DNA from: Siderastrea radians
Lineage: Eukaryota > Cnidaria > Anthozoa > Scleractinia > Rhizangiidae
DNA: 64,000 nucleotides
Direction of reading: 5' to 3'
NCBI GenBank assembly: GCA_964017195.1
Contig: OZ024890.1
Span: 51,329,593-51,393,592, forward strand
In this document: positions 13,441 to 22,229 of the stretch, in pieces
Layout of the letters: each line of letters begins with the position of its first letter
Numbering within the stretch: position 1 is the first letter of the stretch
Program-made: the position numbers and the translations under genes
Notes under the pieces: model-generated
The model's database searches: none
Told to the model about the DNA's origin: nothing
Seen by the model: the letters and a program-made list of their open reading frames with translations, nothing else

Positions 13441-14997
13441 TTAGAAGTCTACAAAAAAAACGAGATTGGCAAGTAATGCTAATGGCAGAAACATGGCAAT
13501 AATATTGTCTGGAACTTTACAATGCACGAAATTGCATAGTTTCATAACTTTGTTTTCGGCCGAAAAGTTTCGTAAAGCTGTCTTACGACATGTTTTAATA
13601 TGTATCTGCACCGGCAAATTTTCAAGACTTTTGTTCACCCTAAAATCTGTTTGAAGAAAGTTTAGATGGTCCAACATTCATTTCTGGTTTTCGTTTTCAA
13701 AATTACGATCACAGTAAGGTATAATTCACCTTGAATTATAGTTGCTCGTGTTACGGGAAGTCGAGGTTGAAATTTCATTTCCATTTCCAAGCAAAATAGC
13801 GAGGTGGCGGCCCTGTGCCCACTGCAGACTAAATTGTTTTCCCTTGGCTGACATATTGCACTCTTTCCTCCAGTTCACTATCAGTGCAAACTTTCTCCCA
13901 CTTTCCAGTTCCTAAATCTCTCTACTCCAATTCTTTCTTCGATTTCTCCCTCAACTGCTTCTTTTTGTCACGTTTTGACAGCTTTCGTTTCTTGTCTTTC
14001 TTCTTAGGCGACGCCATCTTGTAATGCTCGAATTGCTGAACAGGCTATTGGATATGATGCACGCGGGCATGACTTTAGCAACCGACAATTAGGTCTAGCA
14101 GGTAGGAGCAGGAGCAAAGCAAGTGTAATAGGCATCTGCAGAACATTTGACCAGCGGAAAATGCCTCCCTAGAGATCTGCAGGTGGAAAATCTCGTGTTT
14201 TAGAGAATTGAAAGGCCCTTTCGCTAGGAATTTCGGCACGCTGTGTTTGGAGGAGATAAGGAACCATGAGGCAAGTGGCACACACAAACACCAACCAGCG
14301 GTGTGGCCTGTACCTTACGCATGCTCAGAGCCATATCCCCGGGCAGCGGCAGCCATGGACAGCTGTTTCATCCTTGTTAGGACTCATCAGCATGACATAG
14401 CCCCAGGAAGAGAGCTGAACTAAAAGTCCAGCCTATCTCATGTCCTTTACTGACGAGGCGAGTGCAGTAAGAATGCTTAAAACGTTAATGTCTTTAATTT
14501 CCAATTTTCTGCACGGTTTAAGGGGGAAAAAACCTGCACCTTTCTCCCAATGTTGGTTAATATTTAACCCGACATTCCCTCTAGGTTATCCGATACAAGC
14601 AAAACAGGTAGATTTTCGGGTTTAACATGTATCGTTAATTAACAATTATCCTACGAAATCGCGCGGAATATCACCTGATACTTAGCCGACGAGGTCATAG
14701 GCTGAGTTGGCTAAATCAGGGGATATGCCGCAAGATTGAGCAGGATAATTGTTTTATTGTTCAACCAATCCTCACCGACTGTCATTTTCAGAACGAGAAA
14801 AACTATGGGTCTATGGTACTTAGTAAAAACGTCAAAAGCTAGCAAAACATAACTAACACTGAAGCAAAATTTTAAGAAATCGAAGTTTACTACTTTTCAC
14901 TTAAAAAGACTCATTGACAAACTCATGTATGGTACTGACAAGGTAAAGTGAAAAAAATATATTGCTACCTTACCAAAAATAAGTCCTCTTCCTGTGA

Positions 14998-15405
14998 ATT
15001 AAGAGCAATTCTCTGTAAGAATCAAACAAAGTGGGAAATGAAAAATTTTGACCCCCCAACTTAAATTTGCATGCAAGTAGACATCCACGGGAGATGTTCG
15101 AAAATGGCCATTATTGAGGTCATAACTTAATTGTTGCCATGGTAACAGCGAATGATTGTTGGCGCCCGAGAACCCAATTTTGAACTCAAAAACTGATGTG
15201 GAAACTGCAAAATTTAAAATGTTATTTCTCAAGTTTCTTGAAACACTACAACTCGAGACTTGGGACAAATGTAAAACCATTATTCTAGTTTCTTTCCATA
15301 TATACGGCTTTTCATTACATTTACCGTAAACAAAATAAACGGCGAATTAACTACACCGTGTCTCGGCCATTTTATTTCGTGAGTAAAACAAGCAGTACAT
15401 TTCTT
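14998..15405. repeat. Dispersed repeat, copy 1 of 2
   Basis: About 380 bp, starting near gagcaattctctgtaagaat and ending near cgtgtctcggccatttta, recurs in the same orientation at about 45716-46090 with modest divergence. Its family is not recognised and it has no coding capacity. Confidence 0.8.
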
Positions 15406-15407
15406 TT

Positions 15408-17210
15408 AATATCTCCAAAAGTACATCAGCTCTAGAATTGAAACTACATGGATAGCTTACAACAGACATTGCAGTTACTAAATCTGTAAAATTCTTAGCG
15501 GGGCGGGCTTATTTTGTTTTCATAGCAATCAACAAAGAAACCATAAAAATGAGATTTCTTAAATTTTGTCAAAATTAACATTCCGTAAATTTGCTGGAAA
15601 AATCGGAAGAAAGCTGAAACGACCTTGAGATTTAAAGAAAATTGTCTGTTAAGTAATTTTCTGATAAAAACAACCGTTCATAAACCTTATTTTTGGAAAC
15701 AATTTGAATCGAAGTACAGCTTACTTGACGGCTTTGTTCATTTCTCCACTTTTCGACTCACGTTGAGCGAGCTGGTTCTTTCTGTACAGCACTCGCATTG
15801 TTTGAAAATCCACTGTTCTGAACCTTTTCTTTCAGTGGGTAGTGTTATTTATCCCCGGCAGTAGTCCATCCCCTTATTTAAGCCCACTGAAGTCAAGTTT
15901 TGTGGCACTGTCGGCAGAAATATGCCAACATGGAGATCAGTCAGTACAATTTATACATTTCCACCGTAGCCTTTCGCTCTACTTCTCGATCAGACGTCAC
16001 CATTCGCTCCAAAAGATAGAAAGATGCATCCTTTCAACTACGATTCCATTTCGACAAGCATTTCACTCCAACTTACGGTGTAAAAACTGCGGACAACAAC
16101 TTTCTTCGAAGTGGAAGAGACAATAACATACGCCGTGGGACGTTACCGGTCAGCGGTGTTTACTACAACAACTTTCCATTCATAATTTGTCTAACACCGG
16201 GTCCTTTATATGCTGTTGATATGACATTCAAAGCATTTCAGAAAGCCAGCAATTTCCTTTTATTAGATTCTTTTTTTCCACTTGCTCTTTAGTCCTGGTC
16301 CATTCACAGTAGAATTAACAGTTTCTGATAGAACAAACGAACAGTGCATTTTCCAGCGCTCACACCATTTTCCCTGCGAAAATAAAGCACCCTTAACACG
16401 TCAAACTAATGTTGGCCAACATTAGTTTGATGTTTGAAGGCCGCTTAACACTGCTAAGACAAGTGGACAATTAACAATACATCGGTAAACTGAATAAGGA
16501 TTGGCTATTTTTATTTTCCATTCTATTCAGCTCGTGTGCCTTTGTGCTTGTAATTCAATGAAGACCTCAATCCTGATTATTTAGACCTTTCGTACTTTGG
16601 AGTACAATTTTTTCCATCCACATTTTTACAACTTTGTAAAAAAACAAAAAACACCAACAACAGCAAAAACAAAAACAAAACAAAAATAAAACAAGAACAA
16701 ATAAAAAAAACGGTTTAATGTTCTTATCATTAAAATTCCTTTTTTGCGCCAGCATGTCGAACCGCTATGTTTAATAGTGAGCCGGTGTACGCTTATAAAC
16801 TACATTGTCCAAAGCTTTGCAGCTGCAGAGCTCGATAAGAGAAACAACATTCTTTCTTTTTCCTGAGATTCTTATATCGTACTTTTTGGAGACTGCTTTC
16901 AGCGTTGTCATTCTTGGCGATGACAATTCTTCTTTTCTTCTTTTTCGTTTCACACAGTTGATGGAACTCTTCGTTTTCGAATGGATGACTGTGGGACTCC
17001 TCTGAAGATCTCATGATATCATTTTTACCTCTAGGAATATTTTCGTTTTTGGCAGCCGGATATTTGGACGCACTGAGCTGCTTTCTTTTCGTCGCAATGC
17101 AAGAAACGTAAGACGAAATTTGCGACAGCATGAGGAACAACTCATGATTATTGGAGCCTGTAGTCGAGTTTACGCAATTTTTGGCGAATTCTGTACCATC
17201 GGTCTTGTGA
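15408..17210 (-). repeat. Host repeat, intact inverted copy of the Polinton target
   Basis: The segment is a diverged reverse complement of two pieces that now flank the provirus: 15408-16165 matches 40745-39967, and 16160-16560 matches 18138-17800. Around 16150 it reads straight through the position where the provirus sits in the other copy, so it acts as an empty-site reference. A minus-strand open frame at 16793-17140 contains KKRRIVIAKNDNA, shared with 17466-17642, so the duplicated unit may include a coding exon. Its family is not recognised. Confidence 0.75.
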
Positions 17211-17465
17211 CTTGATTTCTCCCCTTCTCTCTGATTTCTCTTACTTTATATTGTTGTTTTGGGTTTCGACTTTAAAGCCCAGTCCACTTGTATACTGCGC
17301 TAACGCAGGAAAGCTCTTGAGTTTGGCGTTGTTCGAAATGTTGTGCATGACTCGACTTTGCTCTTTGACGCTTCCCACCCCTCCCCCCCCCCCCTCTCCT
17401 AGGAGGATGACTTGAACAAAGCCTTACTTGATGAACACCGTACTCACAGTATTTTTCTGGTGCAG

Positions 17466-18138
17466 AATATCGCACAAAAGACTTTGTATCGTTTTTCGAA
17501 GATGCGCCACTTGAAGTAAGAAACGACATTAAGAGATCTTTAGAGGACGAGTCTCACACTCAGGTATCCACACGTATGCAAAAATCTCCAGCTGTGCGAA
17601 ATGACAAAAGAAGAATTGTCATTGCGAAGAATGACAACGCTTAATCCATCTGCTAAAAGCACGTACGATTGGCACTTCTCAGGAAAAAGAAATCAGCCCC
17701 ACGTTAAGTGTTAGTTCTCTCTTGCTTGTTTGTTTGTTTGTTTTACAAAGTTGTAAATGGCTGGAAGGAGTTGTCCTCGAAAGTGCAAAAGGTCAATAAT
17801 AATCAGGATTGAATTCTCCATTGAAGGCACGCTAGCTAAAAGAATGGAAAATAAGAAAAGCCGCGGTTCTTTCACCAGCCCACCGATCTATTGTTAATTG
17901 TTGAGGTAGCGGTCTCATTTTTGCGGCGAAAATGGTGTGAGCGCTGGAAAACGCACTGTAGGTTTGCTCTATCAGAGACTGTTAATCCTACTGTGAATGT
18001 ACCAGGACTAAAGAGCAAGTGGAAAAACAGAATCTAATAAAAGGAAATTGCTGGCTTTCTGAAATGCTTTGAATGTCATATCAACAGTATATAAAGGACC
18101 CAGGTTGGGCAAATTATGAAGGGAAAGTTGTTCAAGTA
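17466..18138 (+). repeat. Host repeat, left part of the interrupted copy
   Basis: The plus-strand frame 17466-17642 ends KRRIVIAKNDNA-stop, matching the internal KRRIVIAKNDNA of the minus-strand frame at 16793-17140. The following sequence to 18138 mirrors 16160-16560. The unit resumes beyond the provirus at 39967-40745. The two copies are head to head. Whether the encoded peptide is a real exon is unknown. Confidence 0.7.
18133..18138. repeat. Target-site duplication, left
   Basis: The hexamer caagta lies directly before the first base of the left terminal repeat and is repeated exactly at 39967-39972. A 6-bp duplication is the Polinton/Maverick signature of retroviral-type integrase insertion. 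Confidence 0.93.
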
Positions 18139-18505
18139 AGTAGTAGAGTGCGCCCGTATGGAGAAAATGGAGGCTCCTGATTGGTCGAGAGCGATCACGT
18201 GACCAGAGGATGACGTCATGTCATTTCCGGTGAGGGAAACCGCTGACCAGTTGGAAAAAAGGATCGCGGGCTCATGGGAACCGGAAGTCATGTGGTTTGA
18301 GATGGGAAACCGCTGACGAGTATGAAAAAAGGATCGTGGGCTCAAGGTGGGTAAAAACCGCGGAGAAAACGCGGGCTCAAAAGTCCAAAGTCCAATTTGG
18401 GGAAGAGGGGTGGTCCTTTGAAGTGAAAACCACACAAAATAAAAGAAATCACGTTTATTGATTTTGTTTTACAAGAACTTTTCCTTTGAGTTCCTATTTG
18501 ATAAG
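18139..18505 (+). repeat. Left terminal inverted repeat
   Basis: It starts agtagtagagtgcg and matches the reverse complement of the right end, nearly without mismatch for about the first 110 bp and then with substitutions and small indels to about 18505. It carries an inverted CCAAT (attgg, 18180), an E-box CACGTG (18196-18201) and a perfect CRE TGACGTCA (18211-18218), so the ends may serve as promoters as well as integrase and replication termini. Confidence 0.92.
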
Positions 18506-18880
18506 GGTAGGTCTTGAAGGTGCGGTGGCTTCTGATCGGTCGAGTGCGATCAAGTGACCAGAGGAACTTCCGGTGGAGGAAACCGCCGAGAGGGAAAGAG
18601 TCATTTACTTTGACACCAACTCCGTAGCAAACCAAGGGAAATACAAGTAACTAAAAAAGTCACCACATTGTTCCTTTTTTTTTTTGATAATATGAGTTCC
18701 GTTTTGATAATAGGAGTGTTCCTTTTGATAATACGAGTGTTCCTTTTTGATGAGTTCCTTTTTGATAATATGAGTGTTCCTTTTTGATGTATGGGAAGGA
18801 GGAGGAGATAGTCAGCAAAAGTCACCACATTGTCCGGAACCCGAAAAACTATACCTTGCTGACTCAAGCCCAACACCCGT
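18505..18880. other. Mosaic left subterminal region with polymerase scraps
   Basis: 18505-18525 is an exact 21-bp reverse complement of polymerase gene bases 39394-39414. 18527-18598 is a diverged extra copy of the terminal-repeat unit. 18817-18876 is a same-strand, diverged copy of polymerase gene bases near 39293-39352, still readable as HHIVRNPKNYTLLTQ. 18660-18790 has tandem units like gttcctttttgataatatgag. The left end therefore looks assembled from copies of the right end. Confidence 0.75.
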
Positions 18881-19159
18881 CGAATTGGAGGAGGAGGAGG
18901 AGGAGATCCAAGCCAGGAAGCAGCCAAGCAAGCAAGAATGTTAGATCAACCAGGCCCATTAGACCAAAGGAATAATCAGATCATCGATGAGTGTGAAAAC
19001 ATGAAATGGGCCGGTGGTTTTTATAAGGAAATCAAAGGGTCACGTGGGAGGGAAGGGACCAATGAGAGAAAGACCCCATCATGCTTTGGGAGGGGAAGAG
19101 GTGGGGGTACCCCCCTCCCCCCTCCTTAGATAGACCATCAGGCATTGCGCGGATCGGGG

Positions 19160-19167
19160 TATATAAG
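19160..19167 (+). promoter_or_regulatory. TATA-like box for the first gene
   Basis: tatataag lies 83 nt before the likely ATG at 19243, after the G- and C-run segment at 19096-19130. A box with a longer leader is plausible but not proven. Confidence 0.5.
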
Positions 19168-19242
19168 TCAAGGGAGGCCACAGGACGCCATTCCTAGCTT
19201 TGAGCCGGTCTCTGTGACTTATGCCAGTTGAGGAAAGCAGAA

Positions 19243-19767
19243 ATGTCGGAAACGAGAAGGCCCTTGGGTTCCCTATGCTGTGAAATGAATGTGGGAGGAG
19301 AGGAGGTGTTGAGGAGACGTGTTGGCCCTGAGCGAACGCCAGTGGAACGCCATACGATGCGTATGCATGAAATGCGACAAGAAGCGTGGCGGGGTCTGAC
19401 CCGGGAGCGCGTGGCCGCCTTTCTTCGTTTGTTTGTGCTCTGTTTCGTGGAACTGGAAAATGGCCTCCCACTCCACCCTATCACCTATAGGATGTTAAAG
19501 AAAAAGTTGGTGAGAAGGGTCATCCCATGGATCCATTTTCGTTTGGTTTACACCATGGAGGAGAGGTGGTGGCCGATCACCCTGGCCCAGTTCCGTGAAG
19601 TGAATGGCTACTTGGCGGACCACCTGCCGCGGATCCACAAGGACGACGCATGGGATGCCATTCGTTATTTTTACGAGGAAGTGCTCAAACAGCGGGAGGA
19701 GTACAAACGGATGGAACAGATGGAGAAGGAGGCCAGGGAGAGTGTACGACGTGTGTTGGAGTTGTAA
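19243..19767 (+). CDS. Hypothetical basic protein, 174 aa
   Basis: Leftmost intact gene of the element; I do not recognise its family. The first ATG in frame is at 19243 (MSETRRP). The upstream in-frame start codon at 19228 is TTG and is less likely. The protein is rich in Arg and Glu, has an aromatic middle (RWWPITLAQF) and ends in a charged, probably coiled-coil helix (YKRMEQMEKEARESVRR). There is no signal peptide and no clear membrane segment. It is followed by about 260 bp of AT-rich sequence before the end of the convergent SLOG gene. Confidence 0.7.
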   Translation: MSETRRPLGSLCCEMNVGGEEVLRRRVGPERTPVERHTMRMHEMRQEAWRGLTRERVAAFLRLFVLCFVELENGLPLHPITYRMLKKKLVRRVIPWIHFRLVYTMEERWWPITLAQFREVNGYLADHLPRIHKDDAWDAIRYFYEEVLKQREEYKRMEQMEKEARESVRRVLEL

Positions 19768-20030
19768 ATAGACTTTGAACATTCCTGTTGAGTTTTTTAT
19801 TGTGAGTCAAGACGCATGTGAGTCAAGAGCAACTATTTATGATGAACGTGCAAAACCAGTGTTGTCAGTTTTTTATTTTAATTAAAAAGAAGAGTTCATG
19901 TTTTTTACAAAGGGTTGTCTGTCTTGTTGCCACGCAGGGGCGCACCTATTTACAATTGGAAAAAACTACAATTGGAAAAAATAAAAACTAAAAAGGACTA
20001 TGTACAATTCCAAAAGTAAAAACTAAGAAA

Positions 20031-20723
20031 TTACAAATGAAAGTCTTCCAGTTCCATACGTAATTGATCAATGTTCTCGGGGAGACAGAAGGTGCGGTTG
20101 AACAAGGCTTGAATTTCAGCTCGGGTTTTCTCGTCCACCTCCCGGGATCCTACCACAGCACTGCTTTGATGAAGGGTGGGCTTTTTGGGTCCCCAAGGGA
20201 CAAATTGACTGCCAGTGACCAGGGTGGCGGCATTCTCGTTGACTTGGTAGTAATGGTCCGAGCGGTACCACGTTTGACTGGGAATGTCAAAGAGATAGAC
20301 GGGTTTGCCTTGATCCATGGCCAATTGCACAGTCCAACCGGTTCCCCCTTTCACGCGTTTATGATCCGGTTCCAAGATGCCAAAGGCATAGATGGTATGG
20401 GCTTTCTTGGCCAATTGATAATTGCGTTGCAGCAATTGCAGGGTGTAAAAATGACTGGGCATTCGTTTCCCTAGTTTCTCCGCTGCCTGGTGAAGATGGG
20501 GATTGGCCAACATCAGCACTTCCACGGTGGACGGGGTGATGAACGTGGCTCGAGGATGGTTTGGGGGGACGAGCACTTCGACTTGCATCCCAAACTGTTT
20601 GCCCAGTTGTTCGGCGAGTTCATCCGTGCCTTTGGCGCCCCCAGTGTAGACCACATGACCATGACCAATCTGCAGTTCCAAGGCATCCACATCGTGTTCT
20701 CCGATCATGATGTCTGGGGGCAT
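20031..20723 (-). CDS. SLOG-domain (DprA/YspA-like Rossmann) nucleotide-binding protein
   Basis: 230 aa, one of the few leftward genes. The start was set at the ATG 20723 because a TATTTAA box lies 40 nt upstream; the longer frame to 20753 begins with TTG. Residues 26-34 read YTGGAKGTD, the glycine-rich nucleotide-binding loop of SLOG proteins. Residues 110-116 (TIYAFGI) and 126-141 (GGTGWTVQLAMDQGKP) match the second conserved strand and loop of the family. The element VVGSR, usually N-terminal, sits near residues 190-194, which suggests a circularly permuted domain. SLOG proteins bind nucleotides or nucleotide-derived signals and act as sensors or enzymes in prokaryotic conflict systems. 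The ligand is unknown. It shares a promoter region with the GRF zinc-finger gene. Confidence 0.75.
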   Translation of the reverse strand: MPPDIMIGEHDVDALELQIGHGHVVYTGGAKGTDELAEQLGKQFGMQVEVLVPPNHPRATFITPSTVEVLMLANPHLHQAAEKLGKRMPSHFYTLQLLQRNYQLAKKAHTIYAFGILEPDHKRVKGGTGWTVQLAMDQGKPVYLFDIPSQTWYRSDHYYQVNENAATLVTGSQFVPWGPKKPTLHQSSAVVGSREVDEKTRAEIQALFNRTFCLPENIDQLRMELEDFHL

Positions 20724-20762
20724 GGCTTTGGAGAATGACGATTCAGGGAGCAAGGGACCCTC

Positions 20763-20769
20763 TTAAATA
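20763..20769 (-). promoter_or_regulatory. TATTTAA box of the SLOG gene
   Basis: On the minus strand tatttaa lies 40 nt upstream of the ATG at 20723, the same spacing as the TATA box of the divergent gene. Confidence 0.55.
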
Positions 20770-20776
20770 GGAACAC

Positions 20777-20899
20777 CTGACCAATGGGAAGACAAGAGGT
20801 CCTTATAAGGTCATAACAAGCTGACCAATGGGAAGACAAGAGGTCCTTATAAGGTCATAACAAGCTGACCAATGAGAGCCAAGGGTCCAAGGTATAAAA
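20777..20899. promoter_or_regulatory. Divergent promoter with 44-bp tandem repeats and CCAAT boxes
   Basis: Units start with ctgaccaatg at 20777, 20821 and 20865 (two full copies and one partial), each containing a CCAAT box; the full copies also contain ccttataagg. A TATAAAA box at 20893-20899 lies 40 nt before the rightward ATG at 20933. The region separates the SLOG gene (minus) from the GRF gene (plus) and probably drives both. Confidence 0.75.
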
Positions 20900-20932
20900 A
20901 GGCAGGGGCGGGTGAAAAAAATCGTGAGCACG

Positions 20933-21823
20933 ATGTCAGTCGATCGGAAGAGAAAGCCAAGCGACCTTCCTTCGGGGAAGAAGAAGAAGAAGACTATTCA
21001 AACGATGACGCCCGTGGACTGTGATCCGGTGGTAGGGGAGGTGGTGGAAGATACCCGAGCGGCGGTGGAAGATATGATGAAAGAATTGAATGACATGGCG
21101 GAGCAATCTACACCCCAATTCACTCTGATGACTGTGTTTGACAATGAGGTGGGTCATCATCCAATCAAAGACAACAACAAGGAAAAGGTGGACTATATGG
21201 TATGCCCTTACCATGACGTGCGTTTGGAGGCCCGAGAATCTCAAAAGGGGTGGAAGTATGTGAAATGTCCCATCCAACCCTGTTTGCTGTTTTGTGGTCA
21301 AGATCAAGCTCTGGAGTATATGAAAGCCGTGTATAGTCAACCTCATACAGAAGTGTTGGACATGTGGACTTGTTTGCAGTGTTTTTGCCGGGAACCCGCC
21401 ACGCTGCAACAGAGCCATTCGACCCAGAACCCCGATCGTTTGTTTCTGAATTGTTCCAAGAAAACGTGTGGCTTCTTCCGATGGGCCGATCAACCCTTGG
21501 GTCCCAAGTACTGGAGTTGGTTTCATGACAACCCGCCCAAGAAAGCCGATCAACAAGCTGAATCTCCTTTGTCTACCCGGGATGCGCAAGGATATCCCAA
21601 GCGGGGCTATGACATCCCAGGGCCACCTCCTCGAGCCCCCAGGAAAGAGGATCGCCCCCTGACAGATTATGAGAAACAATTGTTGCGAGAAATTCAAGAG
21701 CTCAAGAACCGTCAAGAAATGATGGTGGCCCCAGCGCCACCACCCCCCAAGTACAGTGACAGTGTGGAGAACTGGCAGAAAGATCTCGAGACCGTCACTT
21801 ATGGGCGTCTAGGTCTCTTTTAA
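20933..21823 (+). CDS. GRF-type zinc-finger protein
   Basis: 296 aa; ATG 20933 lies 40 nt after a TATA box. The N-terminus is basic (KKKKK near residues 16-20) and may be a nuclear signal. Residues 91-121 hold a Cys/His cluster (C91, H94, C112, C117, C121). Residues 147-186 form a GRF zinc finger: C147 and C150, NPDRLFLNC with C174, C179, and then FFRWAD. GRF fingers bind single-stranded nucleic acid in topoisomerase III, APE2 and related repair proteins. A proline-rich linker and a short coiled coil (about 255-280) follow. The likely role is DNA replication, repair or late transcription of the element. It precedes a small gene and the integrase. Confidence 0.8.
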   Translation: MSVDRKRKPSDLPSGKKKKKTIQTMTPVDCDPVVGEVVEDTRAAVEDMMKELNDMAEQSTPQFTLMTVFDNEVGHHPIKDNNKEKVDYMVCPYHDVRLEARESQKGWKYVKCPIQPCLLFCGQDQALEYMKAVYSQPHTEVLDMWTCLQCFCREPATLQQSHSTQNPDRLFLNCSKKTCGFFRWADQPLGPKYWSWFHDNPPKKADQQAESPLSTRDAQGYPKRGYDIPGPPPRAPRKEDRPLTDYEKQLLREIQELKNRQEMMVAPAPPPPKYSDSVENWQKDLETVTYGRLGLF

Positions 21824-21866
21824 TGGTTTAAAAAAGGAGTAGGAATAAATTTTTTTTATTTAGTCC

Positions 21867-22229
21867 ATGGAGTCTGTTGTGTGTGATGCGTGGGAGTCTG
21901 TCTTGTCCCTGGTGGATTGGCAATGCCATCAAACCCTGTGCCAAGTGTTATATGATCACCAACCAGGGGCCAAGATCCCGATTCCTCCCTGTCCCGAGGA
22001 CACGCACCCTCTTCACATCTTTGAAGAAACCCACGTCGACCGCAACCTGTATCGATGGGTGGTGTTTGTCTTATGGTTAAAAGCCCACCCAGAGGCGTGG
22101 CGATGGTATCGAATCATTCAAAAGGCGCATCCCCACACCATCCCCACCATATCGACGTTATGGGATGAATGCCAGAACGTATGGCCCCTCGAAAGAAAAC
22201 TCAACGCTGGTCAACAACAACAAAGTTGA
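21867..22229 (+). CDS. Hypothetical Trp/His-rich protein, 120 aa
   Basis: ATG 21867 sits in a good context (ccatgg). The protein is rich in Trp, His and Cys, with an HP-rich centre (DTHPLHIFEETHVD) and YRWVVFVLWLKAHPEAWRWY, which looks like an amphipathic helix. No family is recognised. Its last 61 bases overlap the start of the integrase gene in another frame, so the two are probably translated from linked transcripts. Confidence 0.6.
   Translation: MESVVCDAWESVLSLVDWQCHQTLCQVLYDHQPGAKIPIPPCPEDTHPLHIFEETHVDRNLYRWVVFVLWLKAHPEAWRWYRIIQKAHPHTIPTISTLWDECQNVWPLERKLNAGQQQQS

Larger units (their letters stand above)
9084..15407. other. Gene-poor, repeat-bearing stretch
   Basis: No intact gene is recognised. 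It contains a perfect hairpin (11322-11372), a LINE reverse-transcriptase tail fragment (12103-12300, minus), a 122-bp tandem duplication (about 13200-13440) and a dispersed repeat (about 14998-15405). Two copies of a 'gacagctgtttc...ctcatcag' repeat lie at about 11265 and 14358. Remaining open frames are short and without recognisable domains. Confidence 0.5.

Noticed and set aside
16567..16755. Phe/Leu-rich membrane protein on the minus strand
   Set aside because: The hydrophobic run comes from an AAC/AAA-rich simple sequence.
20936..21715. Long minus-strand open frame opposite the GRF gene
   Set aside because: It shows no motifs, while the plus strand has clear zinc-finger residues and a promoter.
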